Source of the DNA: Calliopsis andreniformis
Taxonomy: Eukaryota > Arthropoda > Insecta > Hymenoptera > Andrenidae
Direction of reading: 5' to 3'
Assembly (NCBI RefSeq): GCF_051401765.1
Contig: NW_027480429.1
Coordinates: 15,566,157 to 15,630,156 of the forward strand
DNA length: 64,000 nt
Shown piece by piece: positions 26,492 to 38,287 of this stretch. The notes beneath the pieces are model-generated. The model was given only the letters and a program-made list of their open reading frames with translations. It had not been told where the DNA came from and did no database searches. The position numbers were made by a program, and so were the translations under genes. Numbering within the stretch: position 1 is the first letter of the stretch; the number at the start of each line of letters is the position of its first letter.

Positions 26492-27218
26492 TCGAATAGC
26501 TAGGGACTTAGAATTCAACGCTAAAAGCATAAAATACAATAAAGATCCAACAGTTTTTCCATCGTATAACAGGAATAATTGCAATCAGTGTGAAGGTAAC
26601 GGTCTGTCCTACGTTCCGGGCAACCTAGGCTTCACTCCAGGGCGTTGCTAAACCAGATCGAATAGATAGAACCTTAGAAGTCAACGCCAGAAGCATAAAG
26701 TACACAATAAATAGAACAGATTTTCCATTGTATAAAACGAATAGTAGCAACCAGTGTGAAAGTTATGGTCATTTCTACGTTCCGTGCAACCTAGGCGTCA
26801 CTCTAGGGCGTTGCTCCACAACATCGAATAGCTACGGCCTTAGAAGTCAACGCCAGAAGCATAAAATACAAAATAAATAAAACAGTTTTTCCATCGTATG
26901 AAACGAATAATTGCAACCAGCATGAACCTTATGGTCTTTTCCACTTTCCGAGCATACCTAGGCTTCACCCTAGGGCGTTGCTCCAACAGATTGAATAGTA
27001 TGGGCCTTAGAAGTCAACGCCCGAAGCATAAAATACGATATAAATACAACAGCTTTTCCATCGTATGACAGGAATAATTGCAACCAGTGTGAAAGTAATG
27101 GTCATTTCTACGTTCCGGGCAACGTAGGTTTCACTCTAGGGCGTTGATCCGCCAGAGGGAATAGTTAGGGCCTAAGGAGTCAACTCCAGAAGCATAAAAT
27201 ACAATATAAATGCAACAG
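26492..27218. repeat. Mixed satellite monomers before the 11/12-monomer repeat
   Basis: Four to five satellite monomers whose neighbours are not clearly repeated as a block. Individual monomers resemble others in the left arm; for example, TTCCGTGCAACCTAGGCGTC at about 26780 also occurs near 14840. No gene or non-satellite DNA is seen. Confidence 0.6.
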
Positions 27219-29210
27219 TTTTTCAATCGTATAAAGCGAATAATTGCAACCAGTGTGAAAGTTATGGTCATTTCTACATTTCGAGCAACCTAGGCTCCAC
27301 TCTAGGGCGTTGCGCCACCATATCGAGTAGCTAGGTCCTTAGAAGCCAACGCCAGAAACATAAAATGCAATAAAGATGCAAAAGTTTTTCCATCGTACAA
27401 CAGGAATATCTGCAAACAGTATGAAAGTACTGGTCATTTCTACGTTCCGGGCAACCTACTCTTCACCCTAGGGCGTTGTTCCACCAGATCGAATAGTTAG
27501 GGCCTAAGAAGTGAACGCCAGAAGCATAAAATACAACATAAATACAACAGTTTTTCCATCGTATAAAACGAATAATTGCAACCAGTATGAATCTTATGGT
27601 CATTTCTACGTTCCGGGCAACCTAGGCTTCACTGTATGGCGTTCTTCCACCACATCGAATAGCTATGGCCTCAGAAGTCAACGCCTGAAGTATAAAATAC
27701 AATAAAAATACAACAGTCTTTCCACCCTATAACAGGAATAATTGCAACCCGTGTGAAAGTGATGGTCATTTCTACGTTCCAGGCAACCTAGGCTTCACTC
27801 TAGGGCGTTGTTCCACAAAATCGAATAGTTAGGGGCTAAGAAGGCAACGCCCGAAGCATAAAATGATATATAAATAGAACAGTTTTTCCATCGTATAAAA
27901 CGAATAATTGCTACCAGTGTGAAAGTCATGGTCATTTCTACGATCAGGGCAACCTACCCTTCACACTAGGGCGTTGGTCCACCAGATGGAATAGTTAGGG
28001 CCTGAGAAGTCAACGCCAGAAGCATAAAATACAATATAAATATAACAGTTTTTCCATCGTATAAAACGAATAATAGCAACCAGTGTGAAAGTTGTGGTCA
28101 TTTCTACGTACCGGGCAACCTAGCCTTTACTATAGGGCGTTGCTCCACCAGATCAAACAGTTAGGGCCTTAGAAGCCAACGCCCGAAGCATTAAATACAA
28201 AATAAATAGAACAGTTTTTCCATTGTATAAAACGAATAATTGCTACCAGTGTAAAAGTTATGGTCATTTCTACGTTCCGGGCAACCTAGGCTTCACCCTA
28301 GGCCGTTGTTCCACCTGATCGAATAGTTAGGGCCCAAGAAGTGAACGCCAGAAGCATAAAATACAATATAAATGCAACAGTTTTTCCAGCATATAAAACG
28401 AATAAATGCAACCAGTATGAAAGTTATGGTCATTTCTATTTTCCGGGCAACCTAGGCTTCTCCCTCGGGCATTGCTCCAACAGATTGAATAGTTAGGGCC
28501 TTAGAAGTCAATGCCCGAAGCATAAAATGCAATAAAAATACAACAGTTTTTCCATCGTATAACAGGATGAATTGCAACCAGTTTGAAAGTGATGGTCATA
28601 TCTACGTTCCGGGCAACATAGGCTTCACTCCAGGGCGTTGCTCCACCAGATCGAATAGTTAGGGCCTAAGAAGTGAACGCCAGAAGCATAAAATACAATA
28701 TAAATACAACAGTTTTTCCATCGTATAAAACGAATAATTGCAACCAGTGTGAAAGTAATGGTCATTTCTACGTTCAGGGCGCCCTAGGCGTCACTCTAGG
28801 GCGTTGCTCCACCACATCTAATAGCTACGGCCTTAGAAGTCAACGCCAGAGGCATAAAATACGATATAAATACAACAGCGTTTCCATCGTATAAAACGTA
28901 TAATTGCAACCAGTGTGAAAGTTACGGTCATTTCTACATTCCGAGCAACCTAGGATTCACTCTAGGGCGTTGCTCCACCAGATCGAATAGATAGGTCCTT
29001 AGAAGTAAACGCCAGAAGCATAAAATACGATACAAATACAACAGATTTTCCATCGTATAAAACGAATAATTGCAACCAGTGTGAAAGTTATGGTCATTTC
29101 TACATTTCGAGCAACCTAGGATTCACTCTAGGGCGTTGCTCCACCAGATCGAATAGCTAGGGTCTTAGCATTCAACGCCTGAAGAATAAAATACAATATA
29201 AGTACAACAG
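27219..29210. repeat. 12-monomer ancestor unit of the 11-monomer higher-order repeat (1992 bp)
   Basis: This unit is collinear with the three units that follow, but contains one more monomer (about 27600-27765, with ACTGTATGGCGTTCTTCC). In the later units that monomer is gone, and the flanking halves are joined inside the shared 19-base string ATGGTCATTTCTACGTTCC. The same 12-mer-type monomer pair exists at about 24090-24300, which supports the 12-mer as the ancestral state. Confidence 0.82.
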
Positions 29211-32200
29211 TTTTTCAATCGTATAAAATGAATAATTGCAACCAGTGTGAAAGTTATGGTCATTTCTACATTTCGAGCAACCTAGGCTCCACTCTAGGGC
29301 GTTGCTCCACCAAATCGAGTAGCTAGGTCCTTAGAAGCCAACGCCAGAAACATAAAATGCAATAAAGATGCAAAAGTTTTTCCATCGTACAACAGGAATA
29401 TCTGCAAACAGTATGAAAGTACTGGTCATTTCTACGTTCCGGGCAACCTACTCTTCACCCTAGGGCGTTGTTCCACCAGATCGAATAGTTAGGGCCTAAG
29501 AAGTGAACGCCAGAAGCATAAAATACAACATAAATACAACAGTTTTTCCATCGTATAAAACGAATAATTGCAACCAGTATGAAACTTATGGTCATTTCTA
29601 CGTTCCAGGCAACCTAGGCTTCACTCTAGGGCGTTGTTCCACAAAATCGAATAGTTAGGGCCTAAGAAGGCAACGCCCGAAGCATAAAATGATATATAAA
29701 TAGAACAGTTTTTCCATCGTATAAAACGAATAATTGCTACCAGTGTGAAAGTCATGGTCATTTCTACGATCAGGGCAACCTACCCTTCACACTAGGGCGT
29801 TGCTCCACCAGACGGAATAGTTAGGGCCTGAGAAGTCAACGCCAGAAGCATAAAATACAATATAAATATAACAGTTTTTCCATCGTATAAAACGAATAAT
29901 AGCAACCAGTGTGAAAGTTGTGGTCATTTCTACGTACCGGGCAACCTAGCCTTTACTATAGGGCGTTGCTCCACCAGATCAAACAGTTAGGGCCTTAGAA
30001 GCCAACGCCCGAAGCATTAAATACAAAATAAATAGAACAGTTTTTCCATTGTATAAAACGAATAATTGCTACCAGTGTAAAAGTTATGGTCATTTCTACG
30101 TTCCGGGCAACCTAGGCTTCACCCTAGGCCGTTGTTCCACCTGATCGAATAGTTAGGGCCCAAGAAGTGAACGCCAGAAGCATAAAATACAATATAAATG
30201 CAACAGTTTTTCCAGCATATAAAACGAATAAATGCAACCAGTATGAAAGTTATGGTCATTTCTATTTTCCGGGCAACCTAGGCTTCACCCTCGGGCATTG
30301 CTCCAACAGATTGAATAGTTAGGGCCTTAGAAGTCAATGCCCGAAGCATAAAATGCAATAAAAATACAACAGTTTTTCCATCGTATAACAGGATGAATTG
30401 CAACCAGTTTGAAAGTGATGGTCATATCTACGTTCCGGGCAACATAGGCTTCACTCCAGGGCGTTGCTCCACCAGATCGAATAGTTAGGGCCTAAGAAGT
30501 GAACGCCAGAAGCATAAAATACAATATAAATACAACAGTTTTTCCATCGTATAAAACGAATAATTGCAACCAGTGTGAAAGTAATGGTCATTTCTACGTT
30601 CAGGGCACCCTAGGCGTCACTCTAGGGCGTTGCTCCACCACATCTAATAGCTACGGCCTTAGAAGTCAACGCCAGAGGCATAAAATACGATATAAATACA
30701 ACAGCGTTTCCATCGTATAAAACGTATAATTGCAACCAGTGTGAAAGTTACGGTCATTTCTACATTCCGAGCAACCTAGGATTCACTCTAGGGCGTTGCT
30801 CCACCAGATCGAATAGATAGGTCCTTAGAAGTAAACGCCAGAAGCATAAAATACGATACAAATACAACAGATTTTCCATCGTATAAAACGAATAATTGCA
30901 ACCAGTGTGAAAGTTATGGTCATTTCTACATTTCGAGCAACCTAGGATTCACTCTAGGGCGTTGCTCCACCAGATCGAATAGCTAGGGTCGTAGCATTCA
31001 ACGCCTGAAGAATAAAATACAATATAAGTACAACAGTTTTTCAATCGTATAAAATGAATAATTGCAACCAGTGTGAAAGTTATGGTCATTTCTACATTTC
31101 GAGCAACCTAGGCTCCACTCTAGGGCGTTGCTCCACCAAATCGAGTAGCTAGGTCCTTAGAAGCCAACGCCAGAAACATAAAATGCAATAAAGATGCAAA
31201 AGTTTTTCCATCGTACAACAGGAATATCTGCAAACAGTATGAAAGTACTGGTCATTTCTACGTTCCGGGCAACCTACTCTTCACCCTAGGGCGTTGTTCC
31301 ACCAGATCGAATAGTTAGGGCCTAAGAAGTGAACGCCAGAAGCATAAAATACAACATAAATACAACAGCTTTTCCATCGTATAAAACGAATAATTGCAAC
31401 CAGTATGAAACTTATGGTCATTTCTACGTTCCAGGCAACCTAGGCTTCACTCTAGGGCGTTGTTCCACAAAATCGAATAGTTAGGGCCTAAGAAGGCAAC
31501 GCCCGAAGCATAAAATGATATATAAATAGAACAGTTTTTCCATCGTATAAAACGAATAATTGCTACCAGTGTGAAAGTCATGGTCATTTCTACGATCAGG
31601 GCAACCTACCCTTCACACTAGGGCGTTGCTCCACCAGATGGAATAGTTAGGGCCTGAGAAGTCAACGCCAGAAGCATAAAATACAATATAAATATAACAG
31701 TTTTTCCATCGTATAAAACGAATAATAGCAACCAGTGTGAAAGTTGTGGTCATTTCTACGTACCGGGCAACCTAGCCTTTACTATAGGGCGTTGCTCCAC
31801 CAGATCAAACAGTTAGGGCCTTAGAAGCCAACGCCCGAAGCATTAAATACAAAATAAATAGAACAGTTTTTCCATTGTATAAAACGAATAATTGCTACCA
31901 GTGTAAAAGTTATGGTCATTTCTACGTTCCGGGCAACCTAGGCTTCACCCTAGGCCGTTGTTCCACCTGATCGAATAGTTAGGGCCCAAGAAGTGAACGC
32001 CAGAAGCATAAAATACAATATAAATGCAACAGTGGTTCCAGCATATAAAACGAATAAATGCAACCAGTATGAAAGTTATGGTCATTTCTATTTTCCGGGC
32101 AACCTAGGCTTCACCCTCGGGCATTGCTCCAACAGATTGAATAGTTAGGGCCTTAGAAGTCAATGCCCGAAGCATAAAATGCAATAAAAATACAACAGTT

Positions 32201-33512
32201 TTTCCATCGTATAACAGGATGAATTGCAACCAGTTTGAAAGTGATGGTCATATCTACGTTCCGGGCAACATAGGCTTCACTCCAGGGCGTTGCTCCACCA
32301 GATCGAATAGTTAGGGCCTAAGAAGTGAACGCCAGAAGCATAAAATACAATATAAATACAACAGTTTTTCCATCGTATAAAACGAATAATTGCAACCAGT
32401 GTGAAAGTAATGGTCATTTCTACGTTCAGGGCACCCTAGGCGTCACTCTAGGGCGTTGCTCCACCACATCTAATAGCTACGGCCTTAGAAGTCAACGCCA
32501 GAGGCATAAAATACGATATAAATACAACAGCGTTTCCATCGTATAAAACGTATAATTGCAACCAGTGTGAAAGTTACGGTCATTTCTACATTCCGAGCAA
32601 CCTAGGATTCACTCTAGGGCGTTGCTCCACCAGATCGAATAGATAGGTCCTTAGAAGTAAACGCCAGAAGCATAAAATACGATACAAATACAACAGATTT
32701 TCCATCGTATAAAACGAATAATTGCCACCAGTGTGAAAGTTATGGTCATTTCTACATTTCGAGCAACCTAGGATTCACTCTAGGGCGTTGCTCCACCAGA
32801 TCGAATAGCTAGGGTCTTAGCATTCAACGCCTGAAGAATAAAATACAATATAAGTACAACAGTTTTTCAATCGTATAAAATGAATACTTGCAACCAGTGT
32901 GAAAGTTATGGTCATTTCTACATTTCGAGCAACCTAGGCTCCACTCTAGGGCGTTGCTCCACCAAATCGAGTAGCTAGGTCCTTAGAAGCCAACGCCAGA
33001 AACATAAAATGCAATTAAGATGCAAAAGTTTTTCCATCGTACAACAGGAATATCTGCAAACAGTATGAAAGTACTGGTCATTTCTACGTTCCGGGCAACC
33101 TACTCTTCACCCTAGGGCGTTGTTCCACCAGATCGAATAGTTAGGGCCTAAGAAGTGAACGCCAGAAGCATAAAATACAACATAAATACAACATTTTTTC
33201 CATCGTATAAAACGAATAATTGCAACCAGTATGAAACTTATGGTCATTTCTACGTTCCAGGCAACCTAGGCTTCACTCTAGGGCGTTGTTCCACAAAATC
33301 GAATAGTTAGGGCCTAAGAAGGCAACGCCCGAAGCATAAAATGATATATAAATAGAACAGTTTTTCCATCGTATAAAACGAATAATTGCTACCAGTGTGA
33401 AAGTCATGGTCATTTCTACGATCAGGGCAACCTGCCCTTCACACTAGGGCGTTGCTCCACCAGATGGAATAGTTAGGGCCTGAGAAGTCAACGCCAGAAG
33501 CATAAAATACAA
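29211..33512. repeat. 11-monomer higher-order repeat of 1826 bp, two full copies and one partial
   Basis: Units start at the TTTTTCAATC landmark at 29211, 31037 and 32863; the third is cut at about 33512. Copies differ by only a handful of bases (for example GTTTTTCCAGC becoming GTGGTTCCAGC at about 32034). Shared markers include TTCAGGGCACCCTAGGCG, CGATCAGGGCAACC, CACACTAGGGCG and GGGCCCAAGAAGTG. The 73-residue plus-strand ORF in each unit is the same repeat by-product, spaced exactly 1826 bp. This is the most regular array in the window. Confidence 0.9.
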
Positions 33513-35080
33513 TAATGATGCAAAAGCTTTTCCATCGTATAACAGGAATAACTGTAAACAGTGTGTAAGTAATGGTCATTTCTACGTTCCAGGCAACCTA
33601 GGCTTCACTCTAGGTCGTTGTTCCACCAGACTGAATAGTTAGGGCCTAAGATGCCAACGCCAGAAGCATAAAATACATTATAAATATAACAGTTTTTCCA
33701 TCGTATAAAACGAATAATAGCAACCAGTGTGAAAGTTATGGTCATTTCTACGTTCAGGGCAGCCCACTCTTCACTCTAGGGCGTTGCTCCACCAGATGGA
33801 ACAGTTAGGGCCTTAGAAGTCAACGCCAGAAGCATAAAATACAATAAAGATGCAACAGTTTTTCAATCGTATAACAGGAATAATTGCAACCAGTGTGAAG
33901 GTAATGGTATGTTCTACGTTCCGGGCAACCTATGCTTCACTCTAGGGCGGTGCTCTACCAGATTAAATAGTTAGGGCCTAAGAAGTCAACGCCAGATGCA
34001 TAAAACACAATGTAAATACAACAGCTTTTCCATCGTATATAATGTATATTTGCAAACAGTGTGAAAGTAATGGTCATTTCCATGTTCCGGGCAACCTAGG
34101 CATCACCCTAGGGCGTTGTTCCACCAGATCGAATAGTTAGGGCCTAAGAAGTCAACGCCAGAAGAATAAAATACAATATAAGTACAACAGTTTTTCCATC
34201 GTATAAAGTGAATAATTGCAAACATTGTGAAAGTAATGGTCATTTCTACGTTCCGGGCAGCCTAGGCGTCACTCTAGGGCGTTGCTCCACCACACCTAAT
34301 AGCTACGGCCTTAGAAGTCAACCCCAGATGGATAAAATACAATAAAGATGCCACAGCTTTTCCATCGTATAAAACGAAAAATTGCAACCAGTGTGAAAGT
34401 TATGGTCATTTCTACTTTCCGGGGAACCTAGGCTTCACCCTAGGGCGTTGATCCACCAGATTGAACAGTTAGGGCCTAAGAAGTCAACGCCAGAAGCATA
34501 AAATACAATATAAATACAACAGCTTTTCTATCGTATAAAACGAATGATAGCAACCAGTGTAAATGTCATGGTCATTTCTACGTTCCGGGCAACCTAGGTT
34601 TCACCCTAGGGCGTTGTTCCACCAGATGGAATAGTTAGGGCCTAAGAAGTCAACGCCAGAAGCATAAAATACGATATAAATACAACAGCTTTTCCATCGT
34701 ATAAGACGAATAATTGCAACCAGTGTGAATGTACTGGTCATTTCTACGTTTGGGCCACCTAGGCTTCACTCTAGGGCGTTGCTCCACCAGATCGAGTAGT
34801 TAGGGCCTTAGAAGTCAACGCCAGAAGCATAAAATACAATAAAGATGCAAAAGCTTTTCCATCGTATAACAGGAATAACTGTAAACAGTGTGAAAGTAAT
34901 GGTCTTTTCTACGTTCCAGGCAACCTAGGCTCCGCTCTAGGTCGTTGTTCCACCAGATCCAGTAGTTAGGGCGTAAGATGCCAACGCCAGAAGCATAAAA
35001 TACAATATAAATATAACAGTTTTTCCATCGTATAAAACGAATAATAGCAACCAGTGTGAAAGTTATGGTCATTTCTGCGT
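33513..35080. repeat. Composite block: two distant segments copied in swapped order
   Basis: 33513-34541 matches 24550-25578 (offset 8963 bp) and 34541 to about 35080 matches 23421-23960 (offset 11120 bp). In the source, the second segment lies upstream of the first, so the copy is circularly permuted. The switch falls in AGCTTTTCTATCGTATAAAA, present at both source ends. This fits re-insertion of a circular or tandem intermediate about 13 monomers long, or two separate exchanges. Confidence 0.75.
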
Positions 35081-37870
35081 TCCGGGCAACCTAGGCTTCA
35101 CTCTAGGGCGTTGCTCCACCAGATTCAACAGTTAGGGCCTTAGAAGTGAACGCCCGGAGCATAAAATACAAAATAAATAGAACAGTTTTTCCATTGTATA
35201 AAACGAATAATAGCAACCAGTGTGAAAGTTATGGTCATTTCTACGTTCCGGGCAACCTAGGCTTCACTCTAGGGCGTTGCTCCACCACATCTAATAGCTA
35301 CGGCCTTAGAAGTCAACGCCAGAGTCATAAAATACGATATAAATACAACAGCGTTTCCATCGTATAAAACGTATAATTGCAACCAGTGTGAAAGTTACGG
35401 TCATTTCTACATTCCGAGCAACCTAGGATTCACTCTAGGGCGTTGCTCCACCAGATCGAATAGATAGGTCCTTAGAAGTAAACGCCAGAAGCATAAAATA
35501 CGATACAAATACAACAGATTTTCCATCGTATAAAACGAATAATTGCAACCAGTATGAAACCTATGGTCATTTCTACTTTCCGAGCAACCTAGGCTTCACC
35601 CTAGGGAGTTGCTCCAACATATCGAATAGTTAGGGCCTTAGAAGTCTACGCCCGAACCATAAAATACAAAAAAAATGCAACAGTGTTTCCATCATATAAC
35701 ATGAATAATTTCGACCAGTTTGAAGGTGATGGCCAATTCTACGTTCCGGGCAACCTAGGCTTCACTCTAGGGCGTTGCTCCACCAGATCGAATAGTTAGT
35801 GCCATAGAAGTCAACGCCAGAAGCATAAAATACGATATAAATACAACAGCTTTTCCATCGTATAAAACGAATAATTGCAACCAGTGCGAAAGTTATGGTC
35901 ATTTCTGCGTTCCGGGCAACCTAGGCTTCACTCTAGGGCGTTGCTCCACCAGATTCAACAGTTAGGGCCTTAGAAGTGAACACCCGGAGCATAAAATACA
36001 AAATAAATAGAACAGTTTTTCCATTGTATAAAACGAATAATTGCAACCAGTATGAAAGTTATGGTCATTTCTACTTTCCGGGCGACCTAGGCTTCACCCT
36101 AGGGCGTTGCTCCAACAGATTGAATAGTTAGGGCCTTAGAAGTCAATGCCCGAAGCATAAAATACAATATAAATACAACAGTTTTTCCATCTTATAAAAC
36201 GAATAATTGCAACCAGTATGAAAGTTATGGTCATTTCTACTTTCCGGGCAACCTAGGCATCACACTGGGGCGCTGCTCCAACAGATTGAATAGTTTGGAA
36301 CTTAGAAGTCAATGCCCGAAGCATAAAATGCAATAAAAATACAACAGTTTTTCCATCGTATAACAGGATTAATTGCAACCAGTTTGAAAGCGATGGTCAT
36401 TTCTACGTTCCGGGCAACCTAGTCTTCACTCTAGGGCGTTGGTCCACCAGATCGAATAGTTAGGGCCTTAGAAGTCAACGCCCGAAGCATAAAATACAAA
36501 ATAAATAAAACAGTTTTTCCATCGTATAAAACGAATAATTGCTACCAGTGTGAAAGTTATGGTCATTTCTACGTTCCGAGCAATCTGGGCTTTACCCTAG
36601 GGCGTTGTTCCACCAGATGGAATAGTTAGGGCCCAAGAAGTCAACGCCAGAAGCATAAAATACGGTATAAATAAAACAGTTTTTCCATCGTATAAAACGA
36701 ATAATTGCTACCAGTGTGAACGTTATGGACATTTCTACGTTCCGCGCAACCTGGGCTTTAGCCCAGGGCGTTGTTCCACCAGACGGAAGAGTTAGGGTTT
36801 GGAAGAAGTCAACGCCAGAAGCATAAAATACGATATAAATACAACAGCTTTTCCATCCTATATAATGTATATTTGCAAACAGTGTGAAAGTAATGGTCAT
36901 TTCTACGTACCGGGCAACCTAGACTTCACTCTAGAGCGTTGCTCCACCAGATCGAATGGTTAGGTCCTTAGAAGTCAACGCCAGAAGCATAAAATATGAT
37001 ATAAATACAACAGTTTGTCCATCGTAGAACAGGAATATTTGGAACCAGTGCGAAAGTTATGGTCATTTCTGCGTTCCGGGAAACCTAGGCTTCACTCTAG
37101 GGCGTTGCTCCACCAGATTCAACAGTTAGGGTCTTAGAAGTGAACGCCCGGAACATAAAATACAAAATAAATAGAACAGTTTTTCCATTGTATAAAACGA
37201 ATAATAGCAACCAGTGTGAAAGTTATGGTCATTTCTACGTTCCGGGCAACCTAGGCTTCACTGTATGGCGTTCTTCCACCACATCGAATAGCTACGGCCT
37301 CAGAAGTCCACGCCTGAAGCATAAAATGCAATAAAAATACAACAGTCTTTTCATCGCATAACAGGAATAATTGCAACAAGCGTGAAAGTAATGATCATTT
37401 CGGCGTTACGGGCATCCTAGACTTAACTCTGAGGCATTGCTCCACCAGATCGAATAATTAGGTCCTGAGAAGTCAACGCCAGAAGCATAAAATACAATAT
37501 AAATACAACAGTTTTTCTAGCGTATAAAACGAATAATTGCAACCAGTATGAAACTTATGGTCATTTCTACTTTCCGAGCAACCTAGGCTTCACCCTAGGG
37601 CTTTGCTCTAACAGATTGAATAGTTAGGGCCTAAGAAGTCAACCCCAGAAGCATAAAATACGATTTAATACAACAGCTTTTCCATCGTATAAAAGGAATA
37701 ATTGCAAACAGTGTGAAAGTAATGGTCATTTCTACGTTCCGGGCAACCTAGGCTTCACTCTACGGCGATGCTCCACCAGATCAAACAGATAGGGCATTAG
37801 AAGTCAACGCCCGAAGCATAAAATACAAAATAAATAGAACGGTTTTTCCATTGTATGAAATGAATAATTG
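35081..37870. repeat. Mixed satellite monomers up to the LTR
   Basis: These are all satellite. The GTGAACGCCCGGAGC monomer recurs near 35146, 35976 and 37140 (5- and 12-monomer spacing). Monomer variants from both arms meet here: CGTATAT-type (CTATATAATGTATATTTGC near 36855), otherwise seen only to the left, and ACTGTATGGCGTTCTTCC (37261), common to the right. One monomer near 36781 has an irregular insertion (GTTAGGGTTTGGAAGAAG). The longest ORF of the window (minus strand, 36592-36900) lies here and is a repeat by-product. Confidence 0.7.
36750..36767. other. Perfect hairpin version of the satellite core dyad
   Basis: CCTGGGC-TTTA-GCCCAGG is a perfect 7 bp inverted repeat. The usual core at this place is CCTAGG, six to eight bases, then CTAGGG, which is itself a dyad. 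Here both halves changed in ways that keep and lengthen the pairing. It may be chance. Confidence 0.5.
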
Positions 37871-37875
37871 CTGCC
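37871..37875. repeat. Left target-site duplication of the LTR insert (CTGCC)
   Basis: The last satellite bases before the insert are GAATAATTGCTGCC. The final five, CTGCC, are repeated exactly after the insert. Uninterrupted monomers such as the one near 54577 read AATTGCTGCCAGTG at this point, showing that this is the normal target sequence. Confidence 0.8.
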
Positions 37876-37975
37876 TGTTGGAATCGCTTAAAGTAAGGGA
37901 TCCAACGGAGGTCCGGATGAGGTGAGATGAAGGGAATTCGAAAGGAACGAAAACACAAAGTTTTATATTTTGTCG

Positions 37976-37989
37976 GCCCTGAAAAGGGC
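37976..37989 (-). promoter_or_regulatory. Histone-type 3'-end stem-loop look-alike in the LTR
   Basis: On the minus strand this reads GCCCT-TTTC-AGGGC, a perfect 5 bp stem with a UUUC loop. With its flanks it is AGCCCTTTTCAGGGCC, close to the animal replication-dependent histone mRNA 3' stem-loop (six-pair GGYYYU-UUUC-ARRRCC type), except that the outer G of the first pair is A. No histone coding sequence lies upstream on that strand. It may be a captured or convergent 3'-end signal, or simply a chance hairpin. Read on the plus strand it is a GAAA tetraloop hairpin. Confidence 0.35.
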
Positions 37990-38001
37990 TTTTAAGCGAC
38001 G

Positions 38002-38007
38002 TTTATT
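38002..38007 (-). promoter_or_regulatory. Possible polyadenylation signal AATAAA in the LTR
   Basis: The plus-strand TTTATT reads AATAAA on the minus strand, 12 bases upstream (in minus sense) of the stem-loop at 37976-37989. No AATAAA was seen on the plus strand of the insert. If it is the R-region poly(A) signal, the LTR is in minus orientation with U5 towards 37876. A six-base motif alone is weak evidence. Confidence 0.3.
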
Positions 38008-38234
38008 GAAGACTTTGTCTTGTCTTGGGGGCTGGGTGCTGCTCCGGTCCTCGTCGGCTCGGGTGGTCGTCGGCGGATCGGAGGGCCTGGCTGGTGGTGA
38101 CGCCGGTGCTCCCCTTAGCGACGTTGACGTCTGAAAAAGAGAGATAGCGGCGGAACCGCGGCGGTAAACAAGAGTGTAAGTCTGGCTATACCAAAGATTC
38201 CCAACTCCAGGCTGCGCTCGCGAGCCTATTTGGA

Positions 38235-38280
38235 GGGGTAAGCAAAACCTTGCCAGTAACGCAAAGGTAATGCAGTGGAC
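38235..38280. repeat. Imperfect internal direct repeat in the LTR, paired with 38541-38580
   Basis: AGTAACGCAAAGGTAATGCA at 38255 resembles AGTAACGCAGAGGTGATAGG at 38559, about 304 bp away. GGGGT-rich sequence precedes both copies. This suggests an old partial duplication inside the element, but the match is short. Confidence 0.35.
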
Positions 38281-38287
38281 TGTATTA

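Larger units (their letters stand above)
1..37870. repeat. 166-bp tandem satellite array, left arm
   Basis: About 228 head-to-tail monomers with a period of about 166 bp; for example, the GGCAACCTAG landmark at 241 has its counterpart at 407. In order, each monomer has a GC-rich core (CCTAGG, six to eight bases, then CTAGGGCG), a CTCCACCAGATCGAATAG segment, a TTAGGGCC segment, an AT-rich segment (AAAATACAATATAAATA), a TTTTTCCATCGTATAAAACG segment and a TATGGTCATTTCTACGTTCC segment leading to the next core. Neighbouring monomers differ at many sites, whereas monomers a fixed number of units apart can be nearly identical, which is higher-order repeat structure. No gene is supported. Short ORFs here are repeat by-products, because a 166-bp period shifts frame at each monomer. 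The array runs off the left edge of the window. Confidence 0.97.

Noticed and set aside
28673..32546. Repeated 73-residue ORFs at 28673, 30499 and 32325 as a small gene family
   Set aside because: They lie wholly in satellite monomers, are spaced by the higher-order unit (1826 bp), and exist only because some monomer variants lack a stop in one frame. The period is not a multiple of three, so no frame persists.
36592..36900. 102-residue minus-strand ORF, the longest in the window outside the insert apart from shorter relatives
   Set aside because: It spans two satellite monomers and its sequence is the reverse translation of the repeat; no domain, promoter or conservation supports it.
37976..37989. 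A histone gene 3' end captured with its gene
   Set aside because: No histone coding sequence is present upstream on the minus strand within the insert.
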